Source of the DNA: Anaeromyxobacter terrae
GTDB taxonomy: Bacteria > Myxococcota > Myxococcia > Myxococcales > Anaeromyxobacteraceae
DNA length: 64,000 nucleotides
NCBI RefSeq assembly: GCF_022690685.1
Contig: NZ_JALCYY010000019.1
Coordinates: forward strand, 1-64,000
Direction of reading: 5' to 3'
Below the pieces are notes generated by a model, which was not told the origin of the DNA, ran no database searches, and was given only the letters and a program-made list of their open reading frames with translations. Positions 45,260 to 54,425 of this stretch are shown here, in pieces (position 1 is the stretch's first letter; every line of letters starts with the position of its first letter). The position numbers and the translations under genes were made by a program.

Positions 45260-46495
45260 ATGCCGCCGCGCGAACGATCCCCGAGGGCACCGCGCAGCCC
45301 GATCCTCGACCTGCGCGGCGCGAGTCGTCTCGTGATCGAGGCGACGAGTCGCATCGCCGACGTCGTCGAGGCCATGCACCACGGAATCGGCGCCGGCCCG
45401 GCCGTCCTCGGCCGCCCGCTCGAGCGCCCCGTCCGGCTCCTCACCCGCCCGGTCTACGGGAGTGTGCGCGGGGTGACGCGGCTCGTCGGCGACGGGATCG
45501 ACGCGGCCCTCGCCCGGCTCGAGCCCCTCGCCGCGCCGCTGCTCGGCGAGCGCCCGCCGGGGCCGGGGCGTGAAGCGCTGGTGGCCGCGCTGAACGGCGT
45601 CCTCGGCGACTACCTGGCGGCGAGCGGGAACCCGCTCGCGATCGAGATGCGCTTTCGCAGCGACGGTCGCCCTCTGGAGCTCGACCCCGAGGCGCTGCGG
45701 CTCGCGTTCCCGCGCGCGACCGGCAAGCTCCTCGTCCTCGTGCACGGCTCCTGCGTGAACGATCGCCAGTGGACGCGGCAAGGGCACGACCACGGCGCGG
45801 CGCTCGCTCGCGATCTCGGGTTCACGCCGATCTACCTCCACTACAACTCCGGCCTGCACGCCTCGGTGAATGGGCGCGCGTTCGCGGGGCTGCTCGAGCA
45901 GCTCGTCGCGGCGTGGCCCACTCCGATCGACGACCTCGTCCTCCTGGCGCACAGCATGGGCGGGCTCGTGGCGCGCAGCGCGTGCCACTTCGGCGAGACG
46001 GAGGGCCACGCGTGGCGGCGAAAGCTGCGCGCGCTCGTCTGCCTCGGCACGCCCCACCACGGCGCACCGCTCGAGCGTGGCGGCCACTGGATCGACCTGC
46101 TGCTCGGCGTCAGCCGGTACAGCGCGCCGCTCGCGCGCCTCGGCAAGCTCCGGAGCGCCGGCGTCACGGACATGCGGCACGGCAACGTCCTCGATGAGCA
46201 CTGGGAAGGTCACGACCGCTTCGCGCACCGTCGCGACGACCGCGTCCCGCTCGCGCTGCCGCAGGGCGTGCGGTGCTACGCGATCGCGGGGACGACGGCC
46301 GTGCAGGGTGCCGCGGGGAAGCGCCGGACCGACGGCCTCGTCCCCGTGGAGAGCGCGCTCGGCGTGCACGCGAGGCCGGAGCTGACGCTCGGGTTCCCCG
46401 AGGCGCACCTCTGGATCGCCCACGGGACGGGCCACCTCCAGCTCCTGAGCCGACCCAAGGTGTACGCGAAGCTCCGCTCCTGGCTCTCGTCCTGA
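45260..46495 (+). CDS. alpha/beta-hydrolase, lipase/PGAP1-like
   Basis: A 411-residue protein from ATG 45260. The helical N-terminal 130 residues precede the hydrolase core: LLVLVHGSCVNDRQW (oxyanion strand), LLAHSMGGLVAR (nucleophile serine in HSMGG) and CLGTPHHGAPLERGG. The C-terminal GTGHLQLLS supplies the likely histidine. No signal peptide, so cytosolic or membrane-associated. Probable esterase; natural substrate unknown. Confidence 0.75.
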   Translation: MPPRERSPRAPRSPILDLRGASRLVIEATSRIADVVEAMHHGIGAGPAVLGRPLERPVRLLTRPVYGSVRGVTRLVGDGIDAALARLEPLAAPLLGERPPGPGREALVAALNGVLGDYLAASGNPLAIEMRFRSDGRPLELDPEALRLAFPRATGKLLVLVHGSCVNDRQWTRQGHDHGAALARDLGFTPIYLHYNSGLHASVNGRAFAGLLEQLVAAWPTPIDDLVLLAHSMGGLVARSACHFGETEGHAWRRKLRALVCLGTPHHGAPLERGGHWIDLLLGVSRYSAPLARLGKLRSAGVTDMRHGNVLDEHWEGHDRFAHRRDDRVPLALPQGVRCYAIAGTTAVQGAAGKRRTDGLVPVESALGVHARPELTLGFPEAHLWIAHGTGHLQLLSRPKVYAKLRSWLSS

Positions 46496-46501
46496 CGGCG
46501 G

Positions 46502-46532
46502 CGCCATGGGCGGTGACCCTGCGCCCGTGGCG
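46502..46532. terminator. hairpin between convergent genes
   Basis: CGCCATGGGCG at 46502-46512 pairs with CGCCCGTGGCG at 46522-46532 (one mismatch) around a nine-base loop, between stops at 46495 and 46541. Confidence 0.5.
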
Positions 46533-46540
46533 AAAGCTCC

Positions 46541-47254
46541 TCAGGCGCGCCCGTAGACCGGCACGACCGCGCCGCTCACGTCCCGTGCCGCGTCCGAGAG
46601 CAGGAACTCGATGACCGCGGCGACCGACTCCGGCTCGACCCAGCGCGACGCGTCGGCGTCCGGCATCGCGCCGCGGTTCGCGGCCGTGTCGATCGTGCTC
46701 GGGAGGACGGCGTTCACCCGAACGCCGGCGTCCAGGACCTCCGCGGCGATCACGCGCGCGAGCGCGACGACGGCGCTCTTCGCGACGGTGTAGGCGGCGG
46801 CGCCGGCGCCCGACCACGGCCGCTCGACGTTGCGGGACCCGACGACGACCACGCTGCCCGCGCGCTGCGCGACCAGCCTCGGCAGCAACGCGCGAAGGGC
46901 CCGCTGGGCCGACTCGAGGTTCTCGTCCAGCATGCTTCGCCAGGTTCCCTCGTCGGCTTCCTCGTGGAAGCGCCGGCCACCGCGCCATCCGCCCGCGACC
47001 AGCGCCGCGCCGGAGATCGGGCCGAGGCGCGCGCTCACCGCGCCGAGGGCCGCGTCCCAGGCCGCGGTCGAGTCCTCCTGGAGCGAGAAGCCGGCGAAAT
47101 TCGCCCCGAGCTCCTGCTCGAGCTTGCCGAGGCGCTCCGCGTGACGGGCGAGCCCGACGCCGGCCACCCGGTACCCGCGCTCCACGAGGTAGCGACAGAG
47201 CGCGGTCCCGAGCGCTCCGACCGCTCCGCTGATCACGATCACGCCCGCCATCAT
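46541..47254 (-). CDS. short-chain dehydrogenase/reductase
   Basis: A 237-residue enzyme beginning at ATG 47254 or the adjacent ATG 47251. The Rossmann motif is ISGAVGALGTALC (GxxxGxG), the active-site motif AYTVAK (YxxxK), and a serine is in VVVGSRN. The C-terminal end VSGAVVPVYG is typical. The start codons overlap the stop of the VOC gene upstream (ATGATGG), so the two are translationally coupled. Substrate unknown. Confidence 0.85.
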   Translation of the reverse strand: MMAGVIVISGAVGALGTALCRYLVERGYRVAGVGLARHAERLGKLEQELGANFAGFSLQEDSTAAWDAALGAVSARLGPISGAALVAGGWRGGRRFHEEADEGTWRSMLDENLESAQRALRALLPRLVAQRAGSVVVVGSRNVERPWSGAGAAAYTVAKSAVVALARVIAAEVLDAGVRVNAVLPSTIDTAANRGAMPDADASRWVEPESVAAVIEFLLSDAARDVSGAVVPVYGRA

Positions 47255-47655
47255 CGAGCCGGCTCGAAGAGCTCGATGGGATTCCCATCTGCGTCCTCGA
47301 TCTGGATTTGTCGACCGCCAGGGCCTGTTTCCATCTCATTGCGAAAGCGAACCCCTGCCTTCTTCAGTTCGGTGATGAAACCCGGAAGATCCGCGACCTT
47401 CAGCACCACCCTGTTCCAGCCGCCAGGTTCCTGCTGCTGCCCATTCGGCATCGGCCGCGAGCCTGACGCGCCTGGACCGCTGAGCAGAACGTGCGCGTCA
47501 CCAAGAGAGACGTTCGCAAACGCGGGGAGCTGCTGGTGTTCCAGCTTGAACCCGAGATGTTGCGTATAGAACGCTACAGAGCGAGCGACGTCTTTCACCT
47601 GATAGCGAACGCCGTGAATGCTCTTGACGAATGACTTCGTGGCGGCCTGGACCAC
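47251..47655 (-). CDS. VOC-family (glyoxalase/dioxygenase-like) protein
   Basis: A 134-residue protein from the GTG at 47655, six bases after GGGAG. The family pattern is clear: IHGVRYQVKDVARSVAFYTQ, HLGFKLEH, and at the end IQIEDADGNPIELFEPA. The first histidine and the last glutamate are probable metal ligands. Forms an overlapping pair with the SDR gene. Confidence 0.8.
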   Translation of the reverse strand: MVQAATKSFVKSIHGVRYQVKDVARSVAFYTQHLGFKLEHQQLPAFANVSLGDAHVLLSGPGASGSRPMPNGQQQEPGGWNRVVLKVADLPGFITELKKAGVRFRNEMETGPGGRQIQIEDADGNPIELFEPAR

Positions 47656-47815
47656 GTGCGTCTCCCTTCCTGGTCCGTCTCTCTGATCACTGTGCTCGGC
47701 TCCCGCAATACTGAGGAGTCTGATGAGACACGCACCTGCTACGGGCAACAGCCGACCGCCACCCAGCGAGGTCGCCACCGAGGCGTCCGCCAGCCAGAAC
47801 GGGTAGGAGAAACGC

Positions 47816-48361
47816 ATGCCCAGCAAGACCAAGCCCAGGGCGGCCAAGCGCCCGTCCCCCGTCGTCAAGGGGAAGCCCACCGCGTCCAAACCCAGGGGAG
47901 TGGCCGGCAAAGGCAAGCGATCCAGCGCACCCAAGAGCAAGGGTCCCTTGGTGGCCGCGAAACCGGCCCTCCTCGCTGGCGGCAACCCTCAGATCGCGAA
48001 GGCCGACGGCGACGCCCCCGTGCAGGCCTACATCGCGGCCATGCCGGGCTGGAAACGCGACGTTGGGCGCCGCCTCGACGCGCTCATCGCGCGCACTGTC
48101 CCGGGCGTGCGCAAGGCGGTCAAATGGAACTCGCCCTTCTACGGAGTCGAGGGCCAGGGCTGGTTCCTCAACTTCCATACCTTCACGAACTACATCAAGG
48201 TGGCGTTCTTCCGCGGCGCGTCGCTGCATCCTGTCCCCCCCGGCGAGTCCAAGCACAAAGACGTGCGCTACCTCGACATCCACGAGGACGACCCGCTCGA
48301 CGAGGCGCAGATGGCGACGTGGATCCGGCAGGCGGCCGCCCTGCCCGGCTGGGTCCCGTAG
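47816..48361 (+). CDS. DUF1801-domain protein with Lys-rich N-terminus
   Basis: A 181-residue protein; ATG 47816 follows GTAGGAGAAA. The first 50 residues are a Lys/Pro/Ala-rich basic tail (KTKPRAAKRPSPVVKGKPTA) resembling histone H1-like or DNA-binding tails. The DUF1801/YdhG-like domain follows (VQAYIAAMPGWKRDVGRRLD, VKWNSPFYGVEG, WFLNFHTFTNYIKVAFFRG). The tail suggests nucleic-acid association, by inference. Confidence 0.8.
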   Translation: MPSKTKPRAAKRPSPVVKGKPTASKPRGVAGKGKRSSAPKSKGPLVAAKPALLAGGNPQIAKADGDAPVQAYIAAMPGWKRDVGRRLDALIARTVPGVRKAVKWNSPFYGVEGQGWFLNFHTFTNYIKVAFFRGASLHPVPPGESKHKDVRYLDIHEDDPLDEAQMATWIRQAAALPGWVP

Positions 48362-48470
48362 CGCCGGCAGGGATCCTCGCAAGCAGTCCGTCAACGCACC
48401 GCGGGCCGCCACACGGCTAGGGTAGGCAGAGGGACAATGCCTGTTGAAATCGCGGGGGGCACCGGGCCCT

Positions 48471-49112
48471 TCACGCCGCGCGCTTCACCGTACGTCCTCC
48501 CTGCATGAGCAAGTACACGGCCCCGTCTTCGCCCGGCTCGCCAAACTCTGGGTGCCACCCGGAGTCGAGGGCGCGAATCGTCGGACGGCCGACATGAGCC
48601 AACACGAGCCGCTTCACCTTCAGCTTTCGCGCCGTCCTGCACACCGATAGCGCGCTCGCGTGGCCGCCGACTCCTCTGGCGAACAGGATCGGCCTCGAGA
48701 ACGCAGCTGCCTCGGCAAACATCAGCTCGGCGCCCGCGGCCCAGCGCGGAAAGCGAAGGAACTCCGGTGCCCAGACGACCTGCCCCTGGGGCACACGGAT
48801 CACGTAGCCGAACGCCGGGTGCGAGGTGTGGACGACCTTCCGCGGCTCGATCGTCAAGTCGTCGGCGCTGAACTCGTCCACCTTGGGTGTCAGCCCGGAC
48901 GGCCGCGCGAGACGCCGGAGCCGCGCCATCAGCTCGGCCTGCTCGTCGGTGACGAGCCAGGCGTCGAGGCCCTGCAATGGACCGGCCCCACCGTCAATCG
49001 CCACCCGCCGCCCCGCGTACTCCAACAGCAAACCCGCTGGAGCATAGCGAGGTGAGCGCATGGCGCCGACTCCGAGTAGCGTACAGCGAAGGGTGCGCCC
49101 GGGCCGTGCCAT
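48471..49112 (-). CDS. metallo-beta-lactamase-fold protein
   Basis: About 213 residues from ATG 49112, with GAGG nine bases upstream; a GTG at 49121 is in frame. The sequence has the four-layer MBL pattern (LLLEYAGRRVAIDGGAG, TSHPAFGYVIRVPQGQVVWA, VKRLVLAHVGRP). The canonical HxHxDH motif is absent: the position after the first sheet reads DAWLVTDEQAE. So it is a divergent member with altered or no metal site, in a lineage often annotated as MBL-fold hydrolase. Function uncertain. Confidence 0.6.
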   Translation of the reverse strand: MARPGRTLRCTLLGVGAMRSPRYAPAGLLLEYAGRRVAIDGGAGPLQGLDAWLVTDEQAELMARLRRLARPSGLTPKVDEFSADDLTIEPRKVVHTSHPAFGYVIRVPQGQVVWAPEFLRFPRWAAGAELMFAEAAAFSRPILFARGVGGHASALSVCRTARKLKVKRLVLAHVGRPTIRALDSGWHPEFGEPGEDGAVYLLMQGGRTVKRAA

Positions 49113-49136
49113 CGCGCTCACACCTCGTGCGGATTC

Positions 49137-49206
49137 CTAACCGACAGCGCCGCGCCGATCCGCAGCGTCCTGCCGCCGCAGCGCAATGCCGAAGTGATTC
49201 TCGGCG
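49137..49206 (+). pseudogene. 70-bp fragment of a type II NADH-dehydrogenase gene
   Basis: Reads SAAPIRSVLPPQRNAEVILG; the intact enzyme at 54426-55784 has IAAPIRNVLRRQRNAEVILG (DNA 54597-54666). The two DNA segments align without gaps, with 12 differences by my count. No neighbouring part of the gene is present. It lies between a divergent gene pair, in a region that otherwise holds only the leader of the gene at 49386. Confidence 0.6.
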
Positions 49207-49385
49207 TCGGCGGCGGCGCCGATGGTCCTGCGGGCGGGGACTGCTCTGAGGGATCACCACCGGGTTCTCCTCTCCTGGTGAGCCTCTCTGCCTCGTTGAC
49301 CGTGCGCCAAGCCGGCCTGACGCTCGCTCTCAGATCGCGCGGCGCTCGCTGCGCGCCCGGCATCGTGCAGAGGAAGGGGGCTCCG

Positions 49386-50594
49386 ATGATGGGGAGACGG
49401 GCAAGGTCCCTCGCTCTGGCGAGCCTCGTCATGATTGCGCCGACCTCTGGTCAGGCTCAGCAGGAGGCGGTGCCGCCCGCTGGCGCGCGGGGCGAGGATC
49501 TGTACCTCGCGGGGCCCAGCGTCGACGTCACGGAGGACGTGGCGGGCGATCTCGTCGCGGCCGGGGGAGACGTGCGCGTCGGCGCCTCCGTGGCCGCGCT
49601 GGCCATCGTCGCGGGCGGCAACGTCGCGATCGACGGGCCGGTCGGAGGCGACGTGCTCGCGGTCGGCGGGGACGTCGTGCTCCGCGGCCGCTCGCGCGAC
49701 GACGCGCGGCTCGCGGGCGGGAACGTCCGGATCGCCGGCGCCGTGGACGGCGACGCGATCGCCGCAGGCGGCACGGTCCGGGTAGAGCGCGGAGCCGTGG
49801 TCGGCGAGCGCGCCTGGCTCGCTGGAGGCGAGATCGTCGTCGCCGGGAAGGTCGGGCGCGAGCTTCGCGCGGTGGGCGAGCGCGTCTCCATCGAGGGCAC
49901 GGTGGGAGGCAACGTCGAGGTCGCGGCGGAGGCGCTCGAGATCGGGCCCACCGCCCGGATCGAGGGGAACGTCGTCCATCGCGGGCCCAGGGAGCCACGG
50001 ATCGACCCCGGCGCGCGCATCGGCGGACGGATCGAGCACCGGCCTGCCGAGGCGCCAGCCGGGCGCCGGTTCGGGGTGCTCGGCCTGGCGTTGCTCGTGG
50101 CGGCGCTCTTCGCAACGGGCGTGGTGATGATCCTCCTCTTCCCGCGCTTCACCCCTGCCGCGGCGCACACCCTCGAGGCCGATCCCTGGCGCTCGCTCGG
50201 CCTCGGCGCCGTCGCGCTCCTCGGCGCGCCGGCCCTGGTGGTGGCGCTCTTCGCCACCGTGATCGGGATCCCGCTCGGCCTCGTGCTGCTCGCTGGCTAT
50301 CCCGTCGCGCTTCTCTCGGGGTATCTCGTCGCGGCGCTGTTCCTCGGAACGCTCGGTGTCCGGCGCCTCGGTCGCCCCGCGCCATCGCGGGGAGAGCTCT
50401 TGCTGGGACTCCTGGGAGCGCTGGTCGTCCTCCGCGTCCTGAGGCTCGTCCCGTTCCTCGGCGCCCTCGTCTCGCTCGCCGCTCTCTGCTCTGGAATGGG
50501 CGCCCTCGTCCTGCGCCTCTACCGCGACCATCGCGGCAGGGGACGGGCGGAGCCGCTCGCCGCGGAGGCGTCTGCGGCGCAGCGGCCCACCTGA
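49386..50594 (+). CDS. exported bactofilin-like polymer-forming domain with membrane domain
   Basis: A 402-residue protein; ATG 49386 follows GAGGAAGGGGG. A signal peptide (LVMIAPTSGQAQ) is followed by about 170 residues of right-handed beta-helix repeats with the bactofilin rhythm (VAAGGDVRVGASVAALAIVA, GGNVAIDGPVGGDVLAVGGD). Four membrane helices then form the C-terminal half (VLGLALLVAALFATGVVMIL to RLVPFLGALVSLAALCSG). Probably assembles in the periplasm as an envelope scaffold. Function unknown. Confidence 0.75.
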   Translation: MMGRRARSLALASLVMIAPTSGQAQQEAVPPAGARGEDLYLAGPSVDVTEDVAGDLVAAGGDVRVGASVAALAIVAGGNVAIDGPVGGDVLAVGGDVVLRGRSRDDARLAGGNVRIAGAVDGDAIAAGGTVRVERGAVVGERAWLAGGEIVVAGKVGRELRAVGERVSIEGTVGGNVEVAAEALEIGPTARIEGNVVHRGPREPRIDPGARIGGRIEHRPAEAPAGRRFGVLGLALLVAALFATGVVMILLFPRFTPAAAHTLEADPWRSLGLGAVALLGAPALVVALFATVIGIPLGLVLLAGYPVALLSGYLVAALFLGTLGVRRLGRPAPSRGELLLGLLGALVVLRVLRLVPFLGALVSLAALCSGMGALVLRLYRDHRGRGRAEPLAAEASAAQRPT

Positions 50595-50602
50595 TCAGGC
50601 GC

Positions 50603-50617
50603 GGCGACGAGGTCGCC
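50603..50617. terminator. short hairpin between convergent genes
   Basis: GGCGAC-GAG-GTCGCC, a perfect six-bp stem with three-base loop between stops at 50594 and 50627. Confidence 0.35.
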
Positions 50618-50626
50618 AGGCCAGAC

Positions 50627-51295
50627 CTAGTGCTGCCGCGCGGCTCCCGACCTGCTCCCGCTGCGCGCCTCGTCTCCGCGCCGGAGCGCCGCCTTGGCGT
50701 CGGTGCCGGACATGGTACGCGCGTAGAGCGGGCTGCCCGGCTCCTGGAGGCGACCGCCGTCGCGGAGCGAGCCCGTGTCGACCGGAGCGAACCCGATCTC
50801 CTCGACGAGGTTCGCGACCGCCCGCTTCGCGTCCGGATCGTCCCCGGCGATGAGCAGCGCGACCCGCTCCTCGAGCGGAAGGTCGCGCTTGCCGCGCGTC
50901 GCGAGGTCGTTCGCGTACAGGTGATTGAACGCCTTGACGAGCCGCGCGCCAGGGATGACCCGCGCGACCTCCTCGCTCGACGTCGAGTCCCCCAGGTCGT
51001 AGAGCTTGAAGTCGGGGCGATACGGGTTCATCGCGTCGACGACGATCTTGCCCCGCAGCCGCTCGGAGGGGAGCTCCCGCCGGTTGCGCCAGGGGATGGC
51101 GAGGAGAACGACCTCGCCGAACTCCGCCGCCGCCTCGACCGTCGTGGCCCTCGCCCGTGGTCCGAGCGTTGCGATCTGATCGCGCAGCGAATCGGGGCCG
51201 CTCGCGTGACTGAGCGCCACCTCGTGGCCCGCCTCCGTGAACAGCCTCGCCGCCGTCCCGCCGATGTTCCCCGACCCGATGATTCCGATCCGCAT
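50627..51295 (-). CDS. NADPH-dependent F420-reductase-like oxidoreductase
   Basis: A 222-residue protein; ATG 51295 follows GGAGG. N-terminal Rossmann motif MRIGIIGSGNIGGTAARLF, then VVLLAIPWRN, IVVDAMNPYRPDF and LVKAFNHLYANDLA, blocks shared with the F420H2:NADP oxidoreductase family and pyrroline-carboxylate-reductase-like proteins. Whether F420 or another cofactor is used cannot be read from the sequence. Monocistronic. Confidence 0.8.
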   Translation of the reverse strand: MRIGIIGSGNIGGTAARLFTEAGHEVALSHASGPDSLRDQIATLGPRARATTVEAAAEFGEVVLLAIPWRNRRELPSERLRGKIVVDAMNPYRPDFKLYDLGDSTSSEEVARVIPGARLVKAFNHLYANDLATRGKRDLPLEERVALLIAGDDPDAKRAVANLVEEIGFAPVDTGSLRDGGRLQEPGSPLYARTMSGTDAKAALRRGDEARSGSRSGAARQH

Positions 51296-51461
51296 GGCAC
51301 GCCTCCGGAGCGGAGAGATGCGAAGCGCGCGCCTTGCCCGCAACAACTTGCCCACGCTCTCGCGGCCCTTCCCTCCCCGGCCGCAGCGAACTGCGCCTCA
51401 TTGGCCGAACAAGACTGCAGCGAGGGGAACTGCCCGCTATGCTTCCAGGCGGGTGGCGGTC

Positions 51462-52190
51462 ATGACCAAGCACCCTGTCGTGTTCTTCGCGTTGCTCGCG
51501 TTGCTCCCTGGCCTCGCCAGGGCCATCGATGACTCCGAGCCGGCAGCACGCTCGGGTCCGTTCATCACAGTCGTTCCCGAGGGGGCGCAGGCTGGTGGGT
51601 CCGCCCTGCAGACGGAGCAGGAGGCGCCCTCCCCTCCGACTGCACCGCCGGAAGCGGCCCCTCCGCCCGCTCCGTCGAAGATCCCACCTCCGCCCTCGTC
51701 GGTTCCGGAAGGTCAATGGGTGTACACGGCGCAGTACGGCTGGATCTGGATGCCGTACGCGGACACCTATACGTACGTGCCGCCGTCCGGTTACGGTGCG
51801 CCGTACATGTACGTTTACTATCCGTTCTATGGCTGGTCATGGGTCGTCGCGCCGTGGGTCTGGGGCTTCGGACCGTGGCCGTACTTCGGGTTCTACGGCG
51901 CGGCGCGCTTCGGCTGGTACGGGCATGGCTGGTGGCGGTACCCGGGGCGGTGGCATTACTCTCCGGTGCCACATCGCGGCGTCTGGCCTTCCCACGGTGG
52001 CCGTCCCGGTCCGCATTACGGTGCTCGTCCTGGCCCGCACTACGGTGCTCGTCCCGGCCCGTACGCCGGTGCTCGCCCGGCCCCGCGTCCGTCCGGCGGC
52101 GTCCCCTCGCGCGGTATCGCGCCCGCCGCGCCGCACAGCGGGGGCGGCGCCGCCCATGCCCCTCACGCCGCCCCGCCACGTCGCCGTTAG
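51462..52190 (+). CDS. exported Pro/Tyr/Trp-rich protein with PHYGARPG repeats
   Basis: A 242-residue protein from ATG 51462 with a signal peptide (LLALLPGLARA). A Pro-rich linker leads to an aromatic block (WVYTAQYGWIWMPYADTYTY, then YPFYGWSWVVAPWVWGFGPW). After that come tandem units of PHYGARPG/PYAGARPA and a basic, Gly/His-rich end. This composition is common in exported envelope proteins of Myxococcota; function unknown. The tandem DNA repeat (about 52005-52080) could vary in number. Confidence 0.65.
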   Translation: MTKHPVVFFALLALLPGLARAIDDSEPAARSGPFITVVPEGAQAGGSALQTEQEAPSPPTAPPEAAPPPAPSKIPPPPSSVPEGQWVYTAQYGWIWMPYADTYTYVPPSGYGAPYMYVYYPFYGWSWVVAPWVWGFGPWPYFGFYGAARFGWYGHGWWRYPGRWHYSPVPHRGVWPSHGGRPGPHYGARPGPHYGARPGPYAGARPAPRPSGGVPSRGIAPAAPHSGGGAAHAPHAAPPRRR

Positions 52191-52196
52191 TGACGA

Positions 52197-52670
52197 CTAC
52201 CCCTGCTGGTAAGCCCGCTCCAACCCGGCGATGTCGAGCTTCGTCATCTGGAGCATCGCCTTCATCACGCTGCTCCTCTTCGCGGGGTTCGGGTCCGACA
52301 TGAGCCGCCCCAGCGCCGTCGGGACGATCTGCCAGGACACGCCGAACCTGTCGTTGAGCCAGCCGCATTGGTTCGTCGCGCCGCCGGCGGAGAGCTTCTC
52401 CCACAGCTCGTCCACCTCCGCCTGGGTCTCGCAGTTCACGACGAACGAGATGGCCGGGGTGAACTTGAACAGCGGCTCGCCGTTCAACGCGATGAACTCT
52501 TGCCCCGCGAGCTCGAACGTCGCGGTCATCACCGTGCCCTTCGGCCCGGGGCCTTCCTCTCCGTAGCGCGCCACGCTTCCGAGCTTCGAGTCCTTGAAGA
52601 CGGACGTGTAGAACTTCGCGGCCTCCTCGGCCTTTCCGTCGAACCACAGGAACGGGGTGATTCCCTTCAT
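52197..52670 (-). CDS. PhnB-like VOC-family protein
   Basis: A 157-residue protein; ATG 52670 follows AAGGA. Motifs: ITPFLWFDGKAEEAAKFYTS, VMTATFELAGQEFIALNGEP, and NQCGWLNDRFGVSWQIVPTA, which is the conserved C-terminal half of PhnB/3-demethylubiquinone-methyltransferase-like proteins. Lies 13 bases after the next VOC gene on the same strand and in the operon of the ECF sigma factor. Confidence 0.85.
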   Translation of the reverse strand: MKGITPFLWFDGKAEEAAKFYTSVFKDSKLGSVARYGEEGPGPKGTVMTATFELAGQEFIALNGEPLFKFTPAISFVVNCETQAEVDELWEKLSAGGATNQCGWLNDRFGVSWQIVPTALGRLMSDPNPAKRSSVMKAMLQMTKLDIAGLERAYQQG

Positions 52671-52683
52671 CGCGTCCGTCCTT

Positions 52684-53100
52684 TCAGCGCTCGAGCGCCT
52701 TGGGGTCCATCCAGAGCACTTCCCAGTGATGGCCGTCGAGGTCGTAGAAGCTCGAGCTGTACATGAAGCCGCGATCCTGCGGCTCCATCGCGTGCTTGCC
52801 TCCCGCCGCGATCGCCTTCTTCACGAGCTCGTCGACCTCGGCGCGGCTCTCGCAGGTGAGCGCGCAGGCCACCTCGTTCTGCAGGAGCGTGTCGCAGATC
52901 CCCTTCTTCGTGAACGTCCTGAAGAACGGCTCGACGAGGAGCATCACGTACGCGTCCTCGCCGACGAGCATGCAGGTGGCCTTCTCGTCCGTGAACCTCA
53001 GGTCGAACTCGAAGCCGAGCTTCGTGAAGAACTGCTTCGAGCGGTCCAGGTCGCGGACGGCCATGTTGACGAAGAGCTTGCGGGGACGCCTCGTTGCCAT
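52684..53100 (-). CDS. glyoxalase/VOC-family protein
   Basis: A 138-residue protein; ATG 53100 follows CTGGAGG. It reads KLFVNMAVRDLDRSKQFFTK, LGFEFDLRFTDEKATCMLVG and ends YDLDGHHWEVLWMDP, typical of lactoylglutathione-lyase-like members. Adjacent to the PhnB-like gene and downstream of the sigma factor; probably part of its regulon. Confidence 0.85.
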   Translation of the reverse strand: MATRRPRKLFVNMAVRDLDRSKQFFTKLGFEFDLRFTDEKATCMLVGEDAYVMLLVEPFFRTFTKKGICDTLLQNEVACALTCESRAEVDELVKKAIAAGGKHAMEPQDRGFMYSSSFYDLDGHHWEVLWMDPKALER

Positions 53101-53246
53101 GTCTGCCTCCAGGGGGTTCGTCCGGAGTCGCGCCCTCGCTGGGAGCTCGACCCGTGTCGTCTGGTCCCTGGACTCGGCGAACGCACCGGACTCATCGGTG
53201 CACCCCGAACGGCACGCCACGGCACGCTTAGGGAGGCGATCAGTGG

Positions 53247-54197
53247 CTACGGAGGGAGCGTCAGCGGCAGCCCGAACCTCGGGAAGAGCGTCTCGGTGTC
53301 GAGGAACGAGGTCCAGCTGGAGATGCGAGCTCCCACGAGCTCGAGCACGATGAGCCCCCACGCCTCGTGGCCCCCCTGCGGCGCGGGACGGTACTGCGCG
53401 AAGGCTGGCGAGCCGGACGCGGCCGTCGGGACGAGCCGCGATCCGCGGCAGCCACAGCCTCGTCCCAGGAGCCACGCGCCGATCGCCTCATGGCCGCGGA
53501 GCCATAGCGTGTAGGGCGGCATGGACAGCGTCGCGTCCTCGTGCAGGAGCGCCGTCAGCGCGTTCACGTCGTAGCGCTCGAACGCCGCCACGTAGCGATC
53601 GAGCAGCGCGGACTGCTCGGCGGACAGCGTGCTGCGCGCCTCGCCGAGGTCGCGCGTCGCGAGCGTGGCGCGCGCCCGCTGCAGCGCGCTGTTCACCGCG
53701 GGGACCGACGTGTCGAGGCTCTCCGCGACCTCAGCGGCGGACCAGCCGAGCACGTCGGTGAGCAAGAGCGCGGCGCGCTGCCTCGGAGGAAGGTGCTGGA
53801 GCGCCGCCACGAACGCGAGGCGGATGCTCTGCCGGAGCACCGCCCGCTCCGCGGGGTCGACGTCCGCCGGCACGGCGTGCGCGTCCGGGACCGGCTCGAG
53901 CCAGTGCGTGCGGGGACGGGCCTCCAGCGGGTCATCCACCGACCCGACGGGACCCTCCTCCACCGGGCGCTCTCGCCGCGAGCGATCGGCCAGCGCGTCG
54001 AGGCAGACGTTCGTCGCGATGCGATGGAGCCATGTGCGCAGCGACGAGCGGCCGTCGAACCGGTCGAGGCCTCTCCAGGCCCGGAGCATCGTCTCCTGGA
54101 CCGCGTCGTCGGCGTCCACCGCCGAGCCGAGCATCCGGTAGCAGTGCCCGGTGACCGCCGCGCGGTGTTCCTCGAGCTGGGTGAGGCTCTCCGGCAT
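53247..54197 (-). CDS. ECF sigma factor with SnoaL-like C-terminal domain
   Basis: A 316-residue protein from ATG 54197. Region 2 includes [20 protein letters not shown] and [14 protein letters not shown]; region 4 includes [20 protein letters not shown] and [16 protein letters not shown]. The last 110 residues form a SnoaL-like fold ([40 protein letters not shown]) that in related sigma factors controls activity without an anti-sigma protein. This resembles the SigJ-type groups. No anti-sigma gene is next to it. The two VOC genes downstream are likely targets. Confidence 0.88.
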   Translation of the reverse strand: MPESLTQLEEHRAAVTGHCYRMLGSAVDADDAVQETMLRAWRGLDRFDGRSSLRTWLHRIATNVCLDALADRSRRERPVEEGPVGSVDDPLEARPRTHWLEPVPDAHAVPADVDPAERAVLRQSIRLAFVAALQHLPPRQRAALLLTDVLGWSAAEVAESLDTSVPAVNSALQRARATLATRDLGEARSTLSAEQSALLDRYVAAFERYDVNALTALLHEDATLSMPPYTLWLRGHEAIGAWLLGRGCGCRGSRLVPTAASGSPAFAQYRPAPQGGHEAWGLIVLELVGARISSWTSFLDTETLFPRFGLPLTLPP

Positions 54198-54425
54198 CGC
54201 TCCGACATAACGAGGGGAGCGCGAGCACGCTCGCCCGCGCGAAGCACGCGTCAACGGCGGCAGCGCCCCGCACACTTCATCTAGGTCGTGGCGCCGCGTG
54301 ACCTGGAGTGAGGAATGAACCCTGGCCGCCCCGGCGGCGCCTCGCATCGTCCCGCCTCACCTGCGGCGTCGCTCCATCGCCTGCGCAGGGCCTCGTCATC
54401 CGCTATGCATCCGCCGGAGGACGGC

